Part shown: positions 1-6,689 of the stretch, piece by piece
Position numbering within the stretch: the first letter of the stretch is position 1
Layout: the number at the start of each line of letters is the position of its first letter
NCBI GenBank assembly: GCA_017502065.1
Contig: JAFVVU010000170.1
Span: 1 to 7,956 of the forward strand
Source: Clostridia bacterium
GTDB lineage: Bacteria > Bacillota > Clostridia > RUG12999
Direction: 5' to 3'
Length of the DNA: 7,956 nucleotides
The notes under the pieces: generated by a model
The model's input: only the letters and a program-made list of their open reading frames with translations
Database searches by the model: none
What the model was told of the DNA's origin: nothing
Made by a program: the position numbers and the translations under genes

Positions 1-847
1 GATTGTACAGGAATTTTTCGGCTTCAATTCGGATTGACAGGGGGATATCCGATTTTTTCTCTCTGTTCCCCGGAGATTCTGTAAATATATTGCAGGCTTC
101 AAATGTGAAGTAGCCTTTATAATTAATTTCTTTAAGTCCGCGCATAAGGGCATCAACATTCATTGTGCCGAAATACGGTGCAATATGTGTATCAATATCG
201 CCCATATTGTCCTGAACATGAAGAGCATAAACCTCGCCGCCGAGCGTACGTAGTGCCTTATCTTGAGGCATTTCCACCATATTTCCGTGACCGGTATCCC
301 AGCAGGCGTGAAGCAGCGGATGATTCATAAACCTCACAAATTCCGCAAGGTCCGGAGCATTGTCAACCCAATATGTACCGGGGATGCACATTCTGTTGAA
401 ATTTTCTGCAAGAATGTTTACATTCCATTTTTCAGCAGTTTCAAGAAGCTCCTCGTAAAAAGCTTTGTTTTCTTCAAAATTCTGTTCTTTTGAAATGTCC
501 GCGCGGTAGCCTGTATGCACAATAATATTATCTATGCCAAGCTTGCCGCAGGCTTCTATACATTTTTTTGTATCGGAAACAAGCTGTTTCTGCTTTTCGT
601 CATATACAAGCGGTGCACCCAATGGCGAATGCGCCTGCACAAACTTTACACCAAGTTCTTTCGCAAGAGCTTTTATTTTTTCAATATATCCGTCGGGGTC
701 ATCCGAAAAAATGCCGGTTTTATGTTTAAGGTCAATTCCGAAGCTGTAGTCAATATATTTAAATCCTGATTCGGCAATATATTTAACCGCCTCTTCTGTT
801 GTTGTTACATATTTACCGAAATCTCCCGTAGTTGTTGCAAGCTTCAT
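1..847 (-). CDS. Sugar phosphate isomerase/epimerase-like TIM-barrel protein (partial, C-terminus beyond window)
   Basis: The 282 visible residues read as one open frame from an ATG at 845-847 off the left edge, so the end is missing. They match the xylose-isomerase-like TIM-barrel family (AP endonuclease family 2 fold), a group of metal-dependent sugar isomerases and epimerases. The expected metal and substrate ligands are visible: H73 in QAHSP, H111 in VHTG, E148 in ILAENF, D184 and H187 in WDTGHGN, H210 in ALHVQDN and E250 in FTFEACN. A strong ribosome site (GGGAGGGG, about 851-860) precedes the start by a few bases. There is no signal peptide, so it should be cytoplasmic. The gap to the permease gene is only 64 bases and is mostly hairpin, with no promoter that I can see. 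It may therefore be transcribed by read-through from the importer operon. The exact substrate cannot be told; hydroxypyruvate, tagatose/psicose-type sugars or inositol derivatives are all possible for this fold. The family call is firm. Confidence 0.85.
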   Translation of the reverse strand, partial: MKLATTTGDFGKYVTTTEEAVKYIAESGFKYIDYSFGIDLKHKTGIFSDDPDGYIEKIKALAKELGVKFVQAHSPLGAPLVYDEKQKQLVSDTKKCIEACGKLGIDNIIVHTGYRADISKEQNFEENKAFYEELLETAEKWNVNILAENFNRMCIPGTYWVDNAPDLAEFVRFMNHPLLHACWDTGHGNMVEMPQDKALRTLGGEVYALHVQDNMGDIDTHIAPYFGTMNVDALMRGLKEINYKGYFTFEACNIFTESPGNREKKSDIPLSIRIEAEKFLYN

Positions 848-878
848 AAAACCCCTCCCTCATTTTTGGGCGCAAAAC

Positions 879-906
879 AATCCCGGAACGGTTATATTCC
901 GGGATT
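879..906 (-). terminator. Hairpin after the last importer gene, likely terminator or attenuator
   Basis: A perfect 10-bp inverted repeat (AATCCCGGAA at 879-888 and TTCCGGGATT at 897-906) encloses an 8-base loop. It begins 5 bases after the permease stop codon. On the minus strand the stem is followed by a short, interrupted U tract (GTTTTG), so termination may be partial. It separates the importer genes from the isomerase-like gene, which has no obvious promoter of its own. Confidence 0.7.
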
Positions 907-911
907 ATTAA

Positions 912-1898
912 TCATCGTTCTTCTCTGAAATATGGTAATCCAAGTGCTGCCGGTGGCTGATTTTCTTTTTTGTTTCTCATGCTTGTAATTATAAGTACGA
1001 TAATTGTAACCACATAAGGCAACATTTCAAAAAGCTTTTTGGCACTTACGCTGATGTTTGGAATGTAAGTAGGAATTACATACAGGAATCCGAACAGTAT
1101 GGAACCGAGAATACTTACAGACGGACGCCATACAGAGAATATTACAAGTGCAATTGAAAGCCATCCTCTGTCACCGAATCCGTTATTGGACCATACGCCG
1201 TTTGCGTAGTCCATTACATAGTACAATCCGCCAAGACCTGCAATTGCACTGCCGATACAGGTTGACAGATATTTATATTTTGTTACGTTTATTCCTGCCG
1301 CATCTGCTGTTTCAGGACTTTCACCTACAGCGCGCAGATGCAGACCTGTTCTTGTTTTATTAAGAATAAACGATGAAAGAATTGCAACAATTATTGCCAC
1401 ATACACAAGAAATCCGTAGGACAGGAAAATATCACCGAACCATCCCAGCTTATCTGCAAACGGAAGAGGTGTTTTAAAAATTGTACTTGTGGTTGAAAGT
1501 GCAATTGACGGAACATCAAGGTTTACAAGTTTGATGAGTGAACCGCCGAAAAAGTTTCCTATTCCTATACCGAAGGTTGTAAGTGCAAGACCTGTAACGT
1601 TCTGGTTTGCACGAAGAGTTACTGTTAAGAAACAGTAAATAAGTCCCATCAGGACTGAACCGAGAAGTGAGCATATGAGCGGAATGAACACGGCAAGAAA
1701 CGGATTTATTGCCGCAGGGTTTGCAAGGCTGTTTTCATAAAGAAATGAGCCTGCTACACCGCTGATTGCACCAACATACATAATTCCGGGGATACCAAGG
1801 TTAAGGTGTCCCGATTTTTCGGTAAGAATTTCACCTGTTGAACCAAGAAGCAAAGGAGTGCCCTGCATTACTGCACGCTGTATTATTGTTATTATCAT
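912..1898 (-). CDS. nupQ: ABC transporter permease, NupQ/YufQ type (BMP-family purine nucleoside importer)
   Basis: This 328-residue membrane protein is one of the two permease subunits of a BMP-type importer (branched-chain amino acid/simple sugar permease fold, BPD_transp_2). Hydrophobic segments run through most of the chain, with clear ones near residues 40-55, 68-93, 160-180, 210-228, 246-276 and 290-306. Family motifs are visible: GEILTEKSGHLNLGIPGIM near residues 22-40, and LRAVGESPETADAAGI near 188-203, which lies in the loop expected to contact the ATPase. The ATG overlaps the stop codon of the upstream permease by 4 bases (ATGA). Its ribosome site GGAGG lies inside the end of that gene, pointing to translational coupling. 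The length is close to Bacillus YufQ/NupQ. The symbol rests on family and operon order. Databases often call such proteins simple sugar permeases, but xpt in the operon favours purines. Confidence 0.88.
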   Translation of the reverse strand: MIITIIQRAVMQGTPLLLGSTGEILTEKSGHLNLGIPGIMYVGAISGVAGSFLYENSLANPAAINPFLAVFIPLICSLLGSVLMGLIYCFLTVTLRANQNVTGLALTTFGIGIGNFFGGSLIKLVNLDVPSIALSTTSTIFKTPLPFADKLGWFGDIFLSYGFLVYVAIIVAILSSFILNKTRTGLHLRAVGESPETADAAGINVTKYKYLSTCIGSAIAGLGGLYYVMDYANGVWSNNGFGDRGWLSIALVIFSVWRPSVSILGSILFGFLYVIPTYIPNISVSAKKLFEMLPYVVTIIVLIITSMRNKKENQPPAALGLPYFREER

Positions 1899-3001
1899 AC
1901 ATTTGCCTCCTTTTTGTTAAATTTTATTCTGTAGTTTATGAAAAATTCCGAACCGATAATAAAGAAAATTATTATACCGGTTATGATATCTGAAAACGAT
2001 GAGTTAAGTCGGTATACTTCCGAAATTTTTGATGCACCTTTTTGCAGGAACACTATCAGAAGTGATGTAAATATCATGAAAATCGGGTTGAATTTTGCAA
2101 GCCACGAAACCATGATTGCTGTAAATCCTCTTCCGCCTGCAGTATCACTTTTCAGCGAATGGTCGGTTCCCGCAACAAGAAGGAACCCTGCAATACCACA
2201 AAGTGCGCCCGAAATTGCCATTGTTCTTAAAATAACCTTTTTAACATTGATTCCGATATATCTGGCAGTTTTTTCACTTTCGCCGACTACCGAAATTTCG
2301 TAGCCCTGTTTACTGTATTTAAGGTAAATGTAAACAAGTGCGGTAAGAAGTGCCACGATTAATATGTTTATAAGATATTTCTGTCCAAAAAGAGTCGGAA
2401 GCTGACCAAACTCAAGTGTTCTTGGTGTTCCCGAACCTTTCGGCATTGACCATTCAAGAGTGAAAAATGCAACAATTTGTATTATTACATAGTTCATCAT
2501 CAGAGTAAAGAGTGTTTCGTTGGAGTTGAAACGGGTTTTGAAATATGCCGGAACAAGCCCCCACAGTGCACCTGCAAGAATACTTGAAATAAGCATAACA
2601 AGTATCAGCAGTGGTGTAGGAAGTTTTTCGCCAAGGAAAATCATACAGCTTGCTGTTGCAAGTCCGCCTGCAAGCACCTGACCTTCAGCACCGATGTTCC
2701 AGAATTTCATTTTAAATGCCGGCGTTACCGCAAGGGAAACACAAAGCAGAATTGCTGTGTTCTGGAACAGGTTCCACACAAGTCTTGATGTTCCCACAGC
2801 ACCGTCTATCATTGTGGCATACATTTCAAGCGGATTAAGGTCGGTTAATGAAACCGTTACGATACCGCAGACAATAAGTGCAAGCACTATTGCAATAAGT
2901 CTTATGCCCCACGCTTTCCACCACACAATATCGTCACGCTTTATAATATGCGCAAGGGAGCCTGTTATAGCTGATGTAAAAAAATTTTCTATTTTTTTCA
3001 T
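1895..3001 (-). CDS. nupP: ABC transporter permease, NupP/YufP type (BMP-family purine nucleoside importer)
   Basis: This 368-residue protein is the longer partner permease of the importer. A short basic cytoplasmic N-terminus is followed by a first membrane segment near residues 32-52. More hydrophobic stretches lie near 80-93, 104-124, 129-153, 164-182, 209-228, 258-278, 300-320 and 337-355. The hallmark NIGAEGQVLAGG (about 102-113) and NETLFTLMMNY (about 161-171) match the permease family. GESEKTARYIGI (240-251) is the counterpart of the coupling loop in the partner permease. The ATG shares one base with the TAA of the ATPase gene (TAATG), and an AAGGGGG ribosome site lies within the end of that gene. 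Its own stop overlaps the next permease start. These overlaps show one transcript and probably fixed subunit ratios. I am sure of the family; the substrate is inferred from neighbours. Confidence 0.88.
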   Translation of the reverse strand: MKKIENFFTSAITGSLAHIIKRDDIVWWKAWGIRLIAIVLALIVCGIVTVSLTDLNPLEMYATMIDGAVGTSRLVWNLFQNTAILLCVSLAVTPAFKMKFWNIGAEGQVLAGGLATASCMIFLGEKLPTPLLILVMLISSILAGALWGLVPAYFKTRFNSNETLFTLMMNYVIIQIVAFFTLEWSMPKGSGTPRTLEFGQLPTLFGQKYLINILIVALLTALVYIYLKYSKQGYEISVVGESEKTARYIGINVKKVILRTMAISGALCGIAGFLLVAGTDHSLKSDTAGGRGFTAIMVSWLAKFNPIFMIFTSLLIVFLQKGASKISEVYRLNSSFSDIITGIIIFFIIGSEFFINYRIKFNKKEANV

Positions 3002-4542
3002 TACTGCTCATCCCCCTTGTCTTCCGCTGATTTTGTCATGAGTATTCCTATTTCTTCTTTGGTTGTGTTTCTGCCGTCTACAATTCCTGTAATTCTTCCT
3101 GAACCGATAACCATAATTCTGTCACACAGTTCAATAAGAACGTCAAGGTCCTCACCAACAAAAATTACGGCGGCGCCTTTCTGTTTCTGTTCGTTAAGAA
3201 GGTTATATATTGTGTATGATGAGTTTATATCAAGTCCTCTTACGGGATATGCTGCCATAAGCACCGTTGGAGATGATGCAATTTCTCGGCCTACAAGAAT
3301 TTTCTGTACGTTACCGCCGGAAAGTCTTCTTACCGGCGTTGTTGCCGAAGGAGTTACAACCTCCAGGCTTTCAATTATTTTCTCTGCAAGAGTTTTCGGG
3401 CTTTTTCTCTGCAGGAACATTGATTTTCCTTTTTTGTAGCTTCTTAGCATCATATTGTCTATGATGTCCATATTACCAACAAGTCCCATACCCAGTCTGT
3501 CTTCGGGCACAAATGCAAGTCTTACGCCCATCTGACGGATTTCAAGAGGCGTTTTATCACGAAGATTTTCTTTTTCGCCTGTTTCGGGATTGTTATAAAA
3601 TACACTTCCGCCATCAAGATGCTGAAGTCCGGCAATTGCTTCCAGAAGCTCTCTTTGTCCGCTTCCGGCAATTCCGGCGATACCAAGAATTTCACCCGAA
3701 CGTGCTTCAAATGAAACATTGTCCAGAAGTTTTATACCATCACGGTTTACACATTTTATATTTTCAACAATAAGTCTGTCTTCACAGTTTGTCGGTTCGC
3801 TTCTTTCGATGTTTAAAGATACCTTTTTGCCTACCATCATTTCAGTAAGCTCTGATTCATTTGTTTCGGCAGTTTTTACTGTGCCTACATATTCACCCTT
3901 ACGCAGTACGGCAACATTATCTGAAAGAGAAAGCACCTCGTGCAGCTTATGGGTGATTATGATAATCGCTTTACCCGCATCACGCATATTGCGGAGAACT
4001 TTGAACAGCTTAACCGTTTCCTGGGGTGTAAGCACGGCGGTAGGCTCGTCCAGAATGAGAATGTCTGCACCGCGGAACAAAACCTTTATTATTTCAACTG
4101 TCTGTTTTTCCGATACGGACATTTCATATATCTTTTTATGCGGATCAAGTTCAAAACCGTACTGTTCGGTTATTTCCTTTATTTTTTCCACATATGCAGG
4201 CATATCAAATTTCTTTTCGTCAGCAAGGCCCAGCACAATATTTTCAGCGGCACTGAAGACATCAACAAGTTTAAAATGCTGATGTATCATACCGATTTTA
4301 TGGTTAAATGCATCTTTCGGGGAAGCAATAACAATTTCTTTGCCGTCCGCAAAAATCTGTCCGCTGTCGGGGAAATAGATTCCCGACACCATATTCATAA
4401 GTGTTGTTTTACCGCTTCCGTTTTCACCAAGAATTGAAAGAATTTCGCCTTTTCTCACCTGCAGTGATATGTTCTTGTTTGCAACAACACTTCCGAAGGT
4501 TTTAGTTATATTTTTCAGTTCAAGAGCAATATTTTTTTCCAT
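3001..4542 (-). CDS. nupO: Double-domain ABC ATPase, NupO/YufO type
   Basis: This 513-residue protein fuses two nucleotide-binding domains and powers the importer from the cytoplasmic side. Domain 1 is intact: Walker A GENGSGKT (39-46), Q-loop Q88, a family-variant signature SVSEKQ (142-147), Walker B LILDEP (162-167) and switch histidine H198. Domain 2 is degenerate in the way usual for this family. Its P-loop is GIAGSGQRE (290-298), without the lysine. The Walker B position reads AAYPVRGLD (430-438), without the acidic pair, and the switch histidine is replaced within GEDLD (463-467). The signature LSGGNVQK (407-414) is kept. Thus one canonical ATP site is expected. The start ATG has a GGAGA ribosome site about 7 bases upstream. 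A 127-base gap with a hairpin separates it from the binding-protein gene, and it overlaps the next permease by one base. Related double ATPases serve ribose-type importers, but the BMP neighbour settles the class. Confidence 0.93.
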   Translation of the reverse strand: MEKNIALELKNITKTFGSVVANKNISLQVRKGEILSILGENGSGKTTLMNMVSGIYFPDSGQIFADGKEIVIASPKDAFNHKIGMIHQHFKLVDVFSAAENIVLGLADEKKFDMPAYVEKIKEITEQYGFELDPHKKIYEMSVSEKQTVEIIKVLFRGADILILDEPTAVLTPQETVKLFKVLRNMRDAGKAIIIITHKLHEVLSLSDNVAVLRKGEYVGTVKTAETNESELTEMMVGKKVSLNIERSEPTNCEDRLIVENIKCVNRDGIKLLDNVSFEARSGEILGIAGIAGSGQRELLEAIAGLQHLDGGSVFYNNPETGEKENLRDKTPLEIRQMGVRLAFVPEDRLGMGLVGNMDIIDNMMLRSYKKGKSMFLQRKSPKTLAEKIIESLEVVTPSATTPVRRLSGGNVQKILVGREIASSPTVLMAAYPVRGLDINSSYTIYNLLNEQKQKGAAVIFVGEDLDVLIELCDRIMVIGSGRITGIVDGRNTTKEEIGILMTKSAEDKGDEQ

Positions 4543-4632
4543 AAAAAATCTCCACTTTTAAAAATTTCTTATATTTTTTAATAAACATACACCCTTTTTG
4601 CTTATGAAAAAATACAAGTCATAAAGCTAATT

Positions 4633-4657
4633 TAGGGCGGAGAAATTCCCCGCCCTA
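4633..4657 (-). terminator. GC-rich stem-loop between the binding-protein and ATPase genes
   Basis: An 8-bp perfect stem (TAGGGCGG at 4633-4640, CCGCCCTA at 4650-4657) can be extended inward by a G-U and a G-C pair, leaving a 5-base loop. It starts about 12 bases after the bmp stop on the minus strand. The following bases (AAATTAGCTTTATG) are not a strong U tract, so it is more likely a partial terminator or an RNA-stabilising 3' end than a full stop. Such elements often let the binding protein be made in excess over the membrane parts. The rest of the 127-base gap is AT-rich, with no clear promoter. Confidence 0.65.
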
Positions 4658-4669
4658 TATTAAGTGTTA

Positions 4670-5881
4670 TTAGAATGCGCTGTTAAGAAGTGTGATACCG
4701 TCGATGTTGATATCGAAGTAAGGAGCACTGCGGTATTCGGATTCGTGGAAGTATCCGTCAGCAATAGCTTCTGTATCTTTTTCGTATGCAGCATCTGTAT
4801 CAACGTCTGCTTTGTAGGAATCAAGTTTTTTGCCTTCAACTGTAAAGTTGTTAACATCAAATACATGAATTTCTTTAGCAATAAGTTTTGCTTTTGCAGC
4901 TTCTAAAGCTTCTTTTGTTCCTTCAGCAGCAACTGCTTCGTTGATGTCTGTAAGTTTTACAGAACCTGCTTCAAAACCTTCACACCAGTCTGTTGCAATT
5001 TCTTCGCCTTTTACAACAGAGTTGATGATGTATTTGAAGTACGGAGCCCAGTCGATTCTTGAAGAAACGATGAATGTGTTCGGGCAAGCGCTCTGTGTGC
5101 TTCCGTTGTAGGAAACGTTCGGTACGCCTGCGTTTTCACAAGCTGTAGGAGCACCCATGGAGTCAGCATGCTGACTGATGAGTACACAGTTGTTGCTTAA
5201 AAGTTTTGTAGCAGCTTCTTTTTCAAGAGCTTCGTCATACCAGCTGCCTGTGAACTGTACTTCCATTGTTACGCTCGGGCAAACGGATTTAGCACCAAGG
5301 TAGAAGGATGTGTAGCCGGAAACAACTTCTGCATATGTGTATGCGCCTACATAACCCATTTTAGCCTGTTCTGCTGTGATTTTGCCGCTTTCAATCATTT
5401 CGTTGAGCTTCATACCTGCAGCAATACCTGCAAGATATCTGCCTTCGTAAATGGATGCGAATGCGTTGTGGAAGTTAGGAACGTTTTCTGTGTGAGCTGT
5501 TGTACCTGTTGCATGACAGAACTGTACATCAGGGAATTCTTTAGCAGCTTTTAACATGTAAGGTTCATGTCCGAAGCTGTTTGCAAATACAATGTTACAA
5601 CCCTGGTCAGCAAGGTCTGCTGCTGCTTCGTAACATTCGTTACCTTCAGGAATGTTTGTTTTGAAGATAACCTGTTCCGGTTTGAGACCAAGTTCTGCTG
5701 TTGCTTCTTCTGCTGCAACAAGGAAGTTCTTGTCGTAGGTTGAGTTTTCATCATGTAAGAAGATGAAACCGATTTTGAAATCGGAGCTGATGGATGCCTT
5801 TTCGTTACTGCAAGCTGTGAGCATACCAACTGTAGCTACAAGCATTACTGCAACGAGAAGAAAAGAAAGTATTCTTTTCAT
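4670..5881 (-). CDS. BMP-family substrate-binding lipoprotein (PnrA/NupN type), probable purine nucleoside/base receptor
   Basis: This 403-residue protein is the extracellular receptor of the importer. It opens with a lipoprotein signal: MKR, a hydrophobic run (about 4-20) and the lipobox LTAC with the lipidated cysteine at C24, then a short polar linker. The body fits the BMP (PnrA-like) fold. It starts with the strand FKIGFIFLHDE (35-45), has HATGTTAHTENVPNF and then IYEGRYLAGIAAG (about 123-156), a GYVGAYTYAEVVSGY stretch (176-190), and TGSWYDEALEKEAA with ISQHADS (about 211-241). The C-terminal 60 residues carry ADGYFHESEYRSAPYFDI, which I take to be a clade trait. The ATG is preceded by a strong AGGGAGGGAA ribosome site. 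It lies 59 bases after xpt. BMP proteins characterised in Treponema (PnrA) and Bacillus (NupN) bind purine nucleosides, so with xpt next door a purine ligand is the best guess. Xanthine or guanine itself is possible. Confidence 0.9.
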   Translation of the reverse strand: MKRILSFLLVAVMLVATVGMLTACSNEKASISSDFKIGFIFLHDENSTYDKNFLVAAEEATAELGLKPEQVIFKTNIPEGNECYEAAADLADQGCNIVFANSFGHEPYMLKAAKEFPDVQFCHATGTTAHTENVPNFHNAFASIYEGRYLAGIAAGMKLNEMIESGKITAEQAKMGYVGAYTYAEVVSGYTSFYLGAKSVCPSVTMEVQFTGSWYDEALEKEAATKLLSNNCVLISQHADSMGAPTACENAGVPNVSYNGSTQSACPNTFIVSSRIDWAPYFKYIINSVVKGEEIATDWCEGFEAGSVKLTDINEAVAAEGTKEALEAAKAKLIAKEIHVFDVNNFTVEGKKLDSYKADVDTDAAYEKDTEAIADGYFHESEYRSAPYFDINIDGITLLNSAF

Positions 5882-5917
5882 TTGTGTTCCCTCCCTGCCT
5901 TTTCGGCAAAAATTTTT

Positions 5918-5936
5918 TATGTAATTTTTTTACATA
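5918..5936 (-). other. AT-only inverted repeat in the xpt-bmp gap
   Basis: A perfect 7-bp dyad (TATGTAA and TTACATA) with a 5-base T loop lies just after the xpt stop. On the minus strand it is followed by a run of A and then five T. The stem is weak and unlikely to end transcription strongly. It could be a 3' processing signal or an operator. A further 4-bp hairpin (5896-5908) sits directly against the bmp ribosome site. Confidence 0.35.
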
Positions 5937-5940
5937 CAAA

Positions 5941-6513
5941 TTATTTACGGAAAACCAAAGACGTGTCTGTCATTGAATCAATTATTGCAAGAGAATCAAC
6001 ACGGATTCCCTGTGCACGAAGCTTATCGCCACCGCCCTGGAATCCTTTTTCAATGGCTATTGCACAACCGACAAGTTTTGCACCCGACTGGTTTATTATA
6101 TCCATAATTCCCGCAAGAGCATGTCCTTTTGCAAGAAAATCATCTATTACAAGAACGTTATCTTCTTTTCCGAGAAAATCTTTGCTGACAACTGCATCAT
6201 AAACAGTTTTTCTTGTGAATGATTCAACTCTGGATGAATAAACATTATCCGAAATATTACCTGATTTGCTTTTTTTAATAAATACAACCGGAACATTCAT
6301 AAACTGTGCCGCTGCAAATGCAATCGGGATTCCTGAAGTTTCAATTGTAAGGATTTTATTTATATTCTGGTTTTCATAAAGACGGGCAATTTCCTTTCCC
6401 ACTTCCAAAAGAAATTGAACATCAAGCTGGTGATTAAGAAAACAATCAACTTTAAGAATGTCCCCGGGCAAAACTGTTCCCTCTTTTAAAATTTTTTCTT
6501 CTAACGCAACTAT
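5941..6513 (-). CDS. xpt: Xanthine phosphoribosyltransferase, apparent ATA start codon
   Basis: Xpt transfers phosphoribose from PRPP to xanthine, giving XMP for GMP synthesis in the cytoplasm. The PRPP loop is clear (VLVIDDFLAKGHA, residues 120-132). The N-terminal VDCFLNHQLD (22-31) and the IEKGFQGG stretch around K156 match the Bacillus enzyme as I recall it. The start is the problem. The frame is open from a TGA at 6520-6522 and contains no ATG or GTG before conserved sequence. Homology to the Bacillus N-terminus (MEALKRKIEEEGVVL) aligns here as (ATA)-VALEEKILKEGTVL, putting the initiator exactly on ATA at 6511-6513, with a good Shine-Dalgarno before it. This gives 190 residues, close to the usual 190-194. 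The alternative is TTG at 6469-6471, preceded by GAGGG, giving 176 residues and losing the conserved first 14. A true ATG misread in sequencing is also possible. It is the first gene of the importer operon. Confidence 0.92.
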   Translation of the reverse strand: MVALEEKILKEGTVLPGDILKVDCFLNHQLDVQFLLEVGKEIARLYENQNINKILTIETSGIPIAFAAAQFMNVPVVFIKKSKSGNISDNVYSSRVESFTRKTVYDAVVSKDFLGKEDNVLVIDDFLAKGHALAGIMDIINQSGAKLVGCAIAIEKGFQGGGDKLRAQGIRVDSLAIIDSMTDTSLVFRK

Positions 6514-6519
6514 GGCAGC

Positions 6520-6528
6520 TCACCCCTT
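6520..6528 (-). promoter_or_regulatory. Shine-Dalgarno supporting the upstream (ATA) xpt start
   Basis: The minus-strand sequence AAGGGGTGA closely resembles the full anti-16S match AAGGAGGTGA with one base missing. It ends 6 bases before the ATA codon, an ordinary distance for this extended form. It supports initiation at 6513 rather than at the internal TTG about 42 bases further on. Confidence 0.6.
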
Positions 6529-6555
6529 AAAGACATAATAATATACTTGCTAGGA

Positions 6556-6584
6556 ATTATACCATAAAAACTTGCAAAAGTCAA
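6556..6584 (-). promoter_or_regulatory. Near-consensus SigA promoter for the xpt-importer operon
   Basis: On the minus strand there is a -35 box TTGACT (6579-6584), a 17-base spacer and a perfect -10 box TATAAT (6556-6561) with a TG one base before it (extended -10). Transcription should begin near 6548-6550, leaving only about 36 bases before the ATA codon of xpt. That is too short for a purine riboswitch. The spacer holds a small dyad (ACTTGCAAAAGT), which might be a repressor contact, but this is speculative. A second, weaker -10 (TATAAT, 6603-6608) has only a poor -35 at 19-base spacing. Confidence 0.85.
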
Positions 6585-6663
6585 CATTTTTTACTACTGC
6601 AGATTATATTTTTACATTTCCCGACAAAGCCAAAAGTTTTATCATGCTTTCCCTTTATAATAC

Positions 6664-6689
6664 AAAAACCTCGCAGTTGCGAGGTTTTT
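6664..6689 (-). terminator. Strong, probably bidirectional intrinsic terminator after dinB
   Basis: An 11-bp perfect inverted repeat (AAAAACCTCGC at 6664-6674, GCGAGGTTTTT at 6679-6689) has a 4-base loop. It begins right after the dinB TAA. On the minus strand the stem ends in five T. The matching A run on the other arm makes it work in both directions in principle. It insulates dinB from the xpt operon. Confidence 0.9.

Noticed and set aside
263..769. Plus-strand open frames opposite the isomerase-like gene
   Set aside because: The minus strand carries a continuous 282-residue TIM-barrel frame with metal ligands, which explains this stretch.
3615..3680. Damaged second ATPase domain (no Walker A lysine)
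   Set aside because: Loss of the canonical residues in the second domain is usual for NupO/YufO-type double ATPases, so this is not a mutation of note.
3719..4282. Plus-strand open frames of up to 187 codons opposite the ATPase gene
   Set aside because: They are antisense to a fully motif-supported ABC ATPase. Serine-rich, low-complexity content is typical of shadow frames.
6603..6633. Second possible promoter (TATAAT with TTGGCT upstream)
   Set aside because: The spacing is 19 bases and the -35 is poor. The nearby TTGACT-17-TATAAT is far better.
6514..6663. Possible purine riboswitch upstream of xpt
   Set aside because: The strong promoter leaves about 36 bases of leader, and I find no aptamer core motifs in it or upstream.
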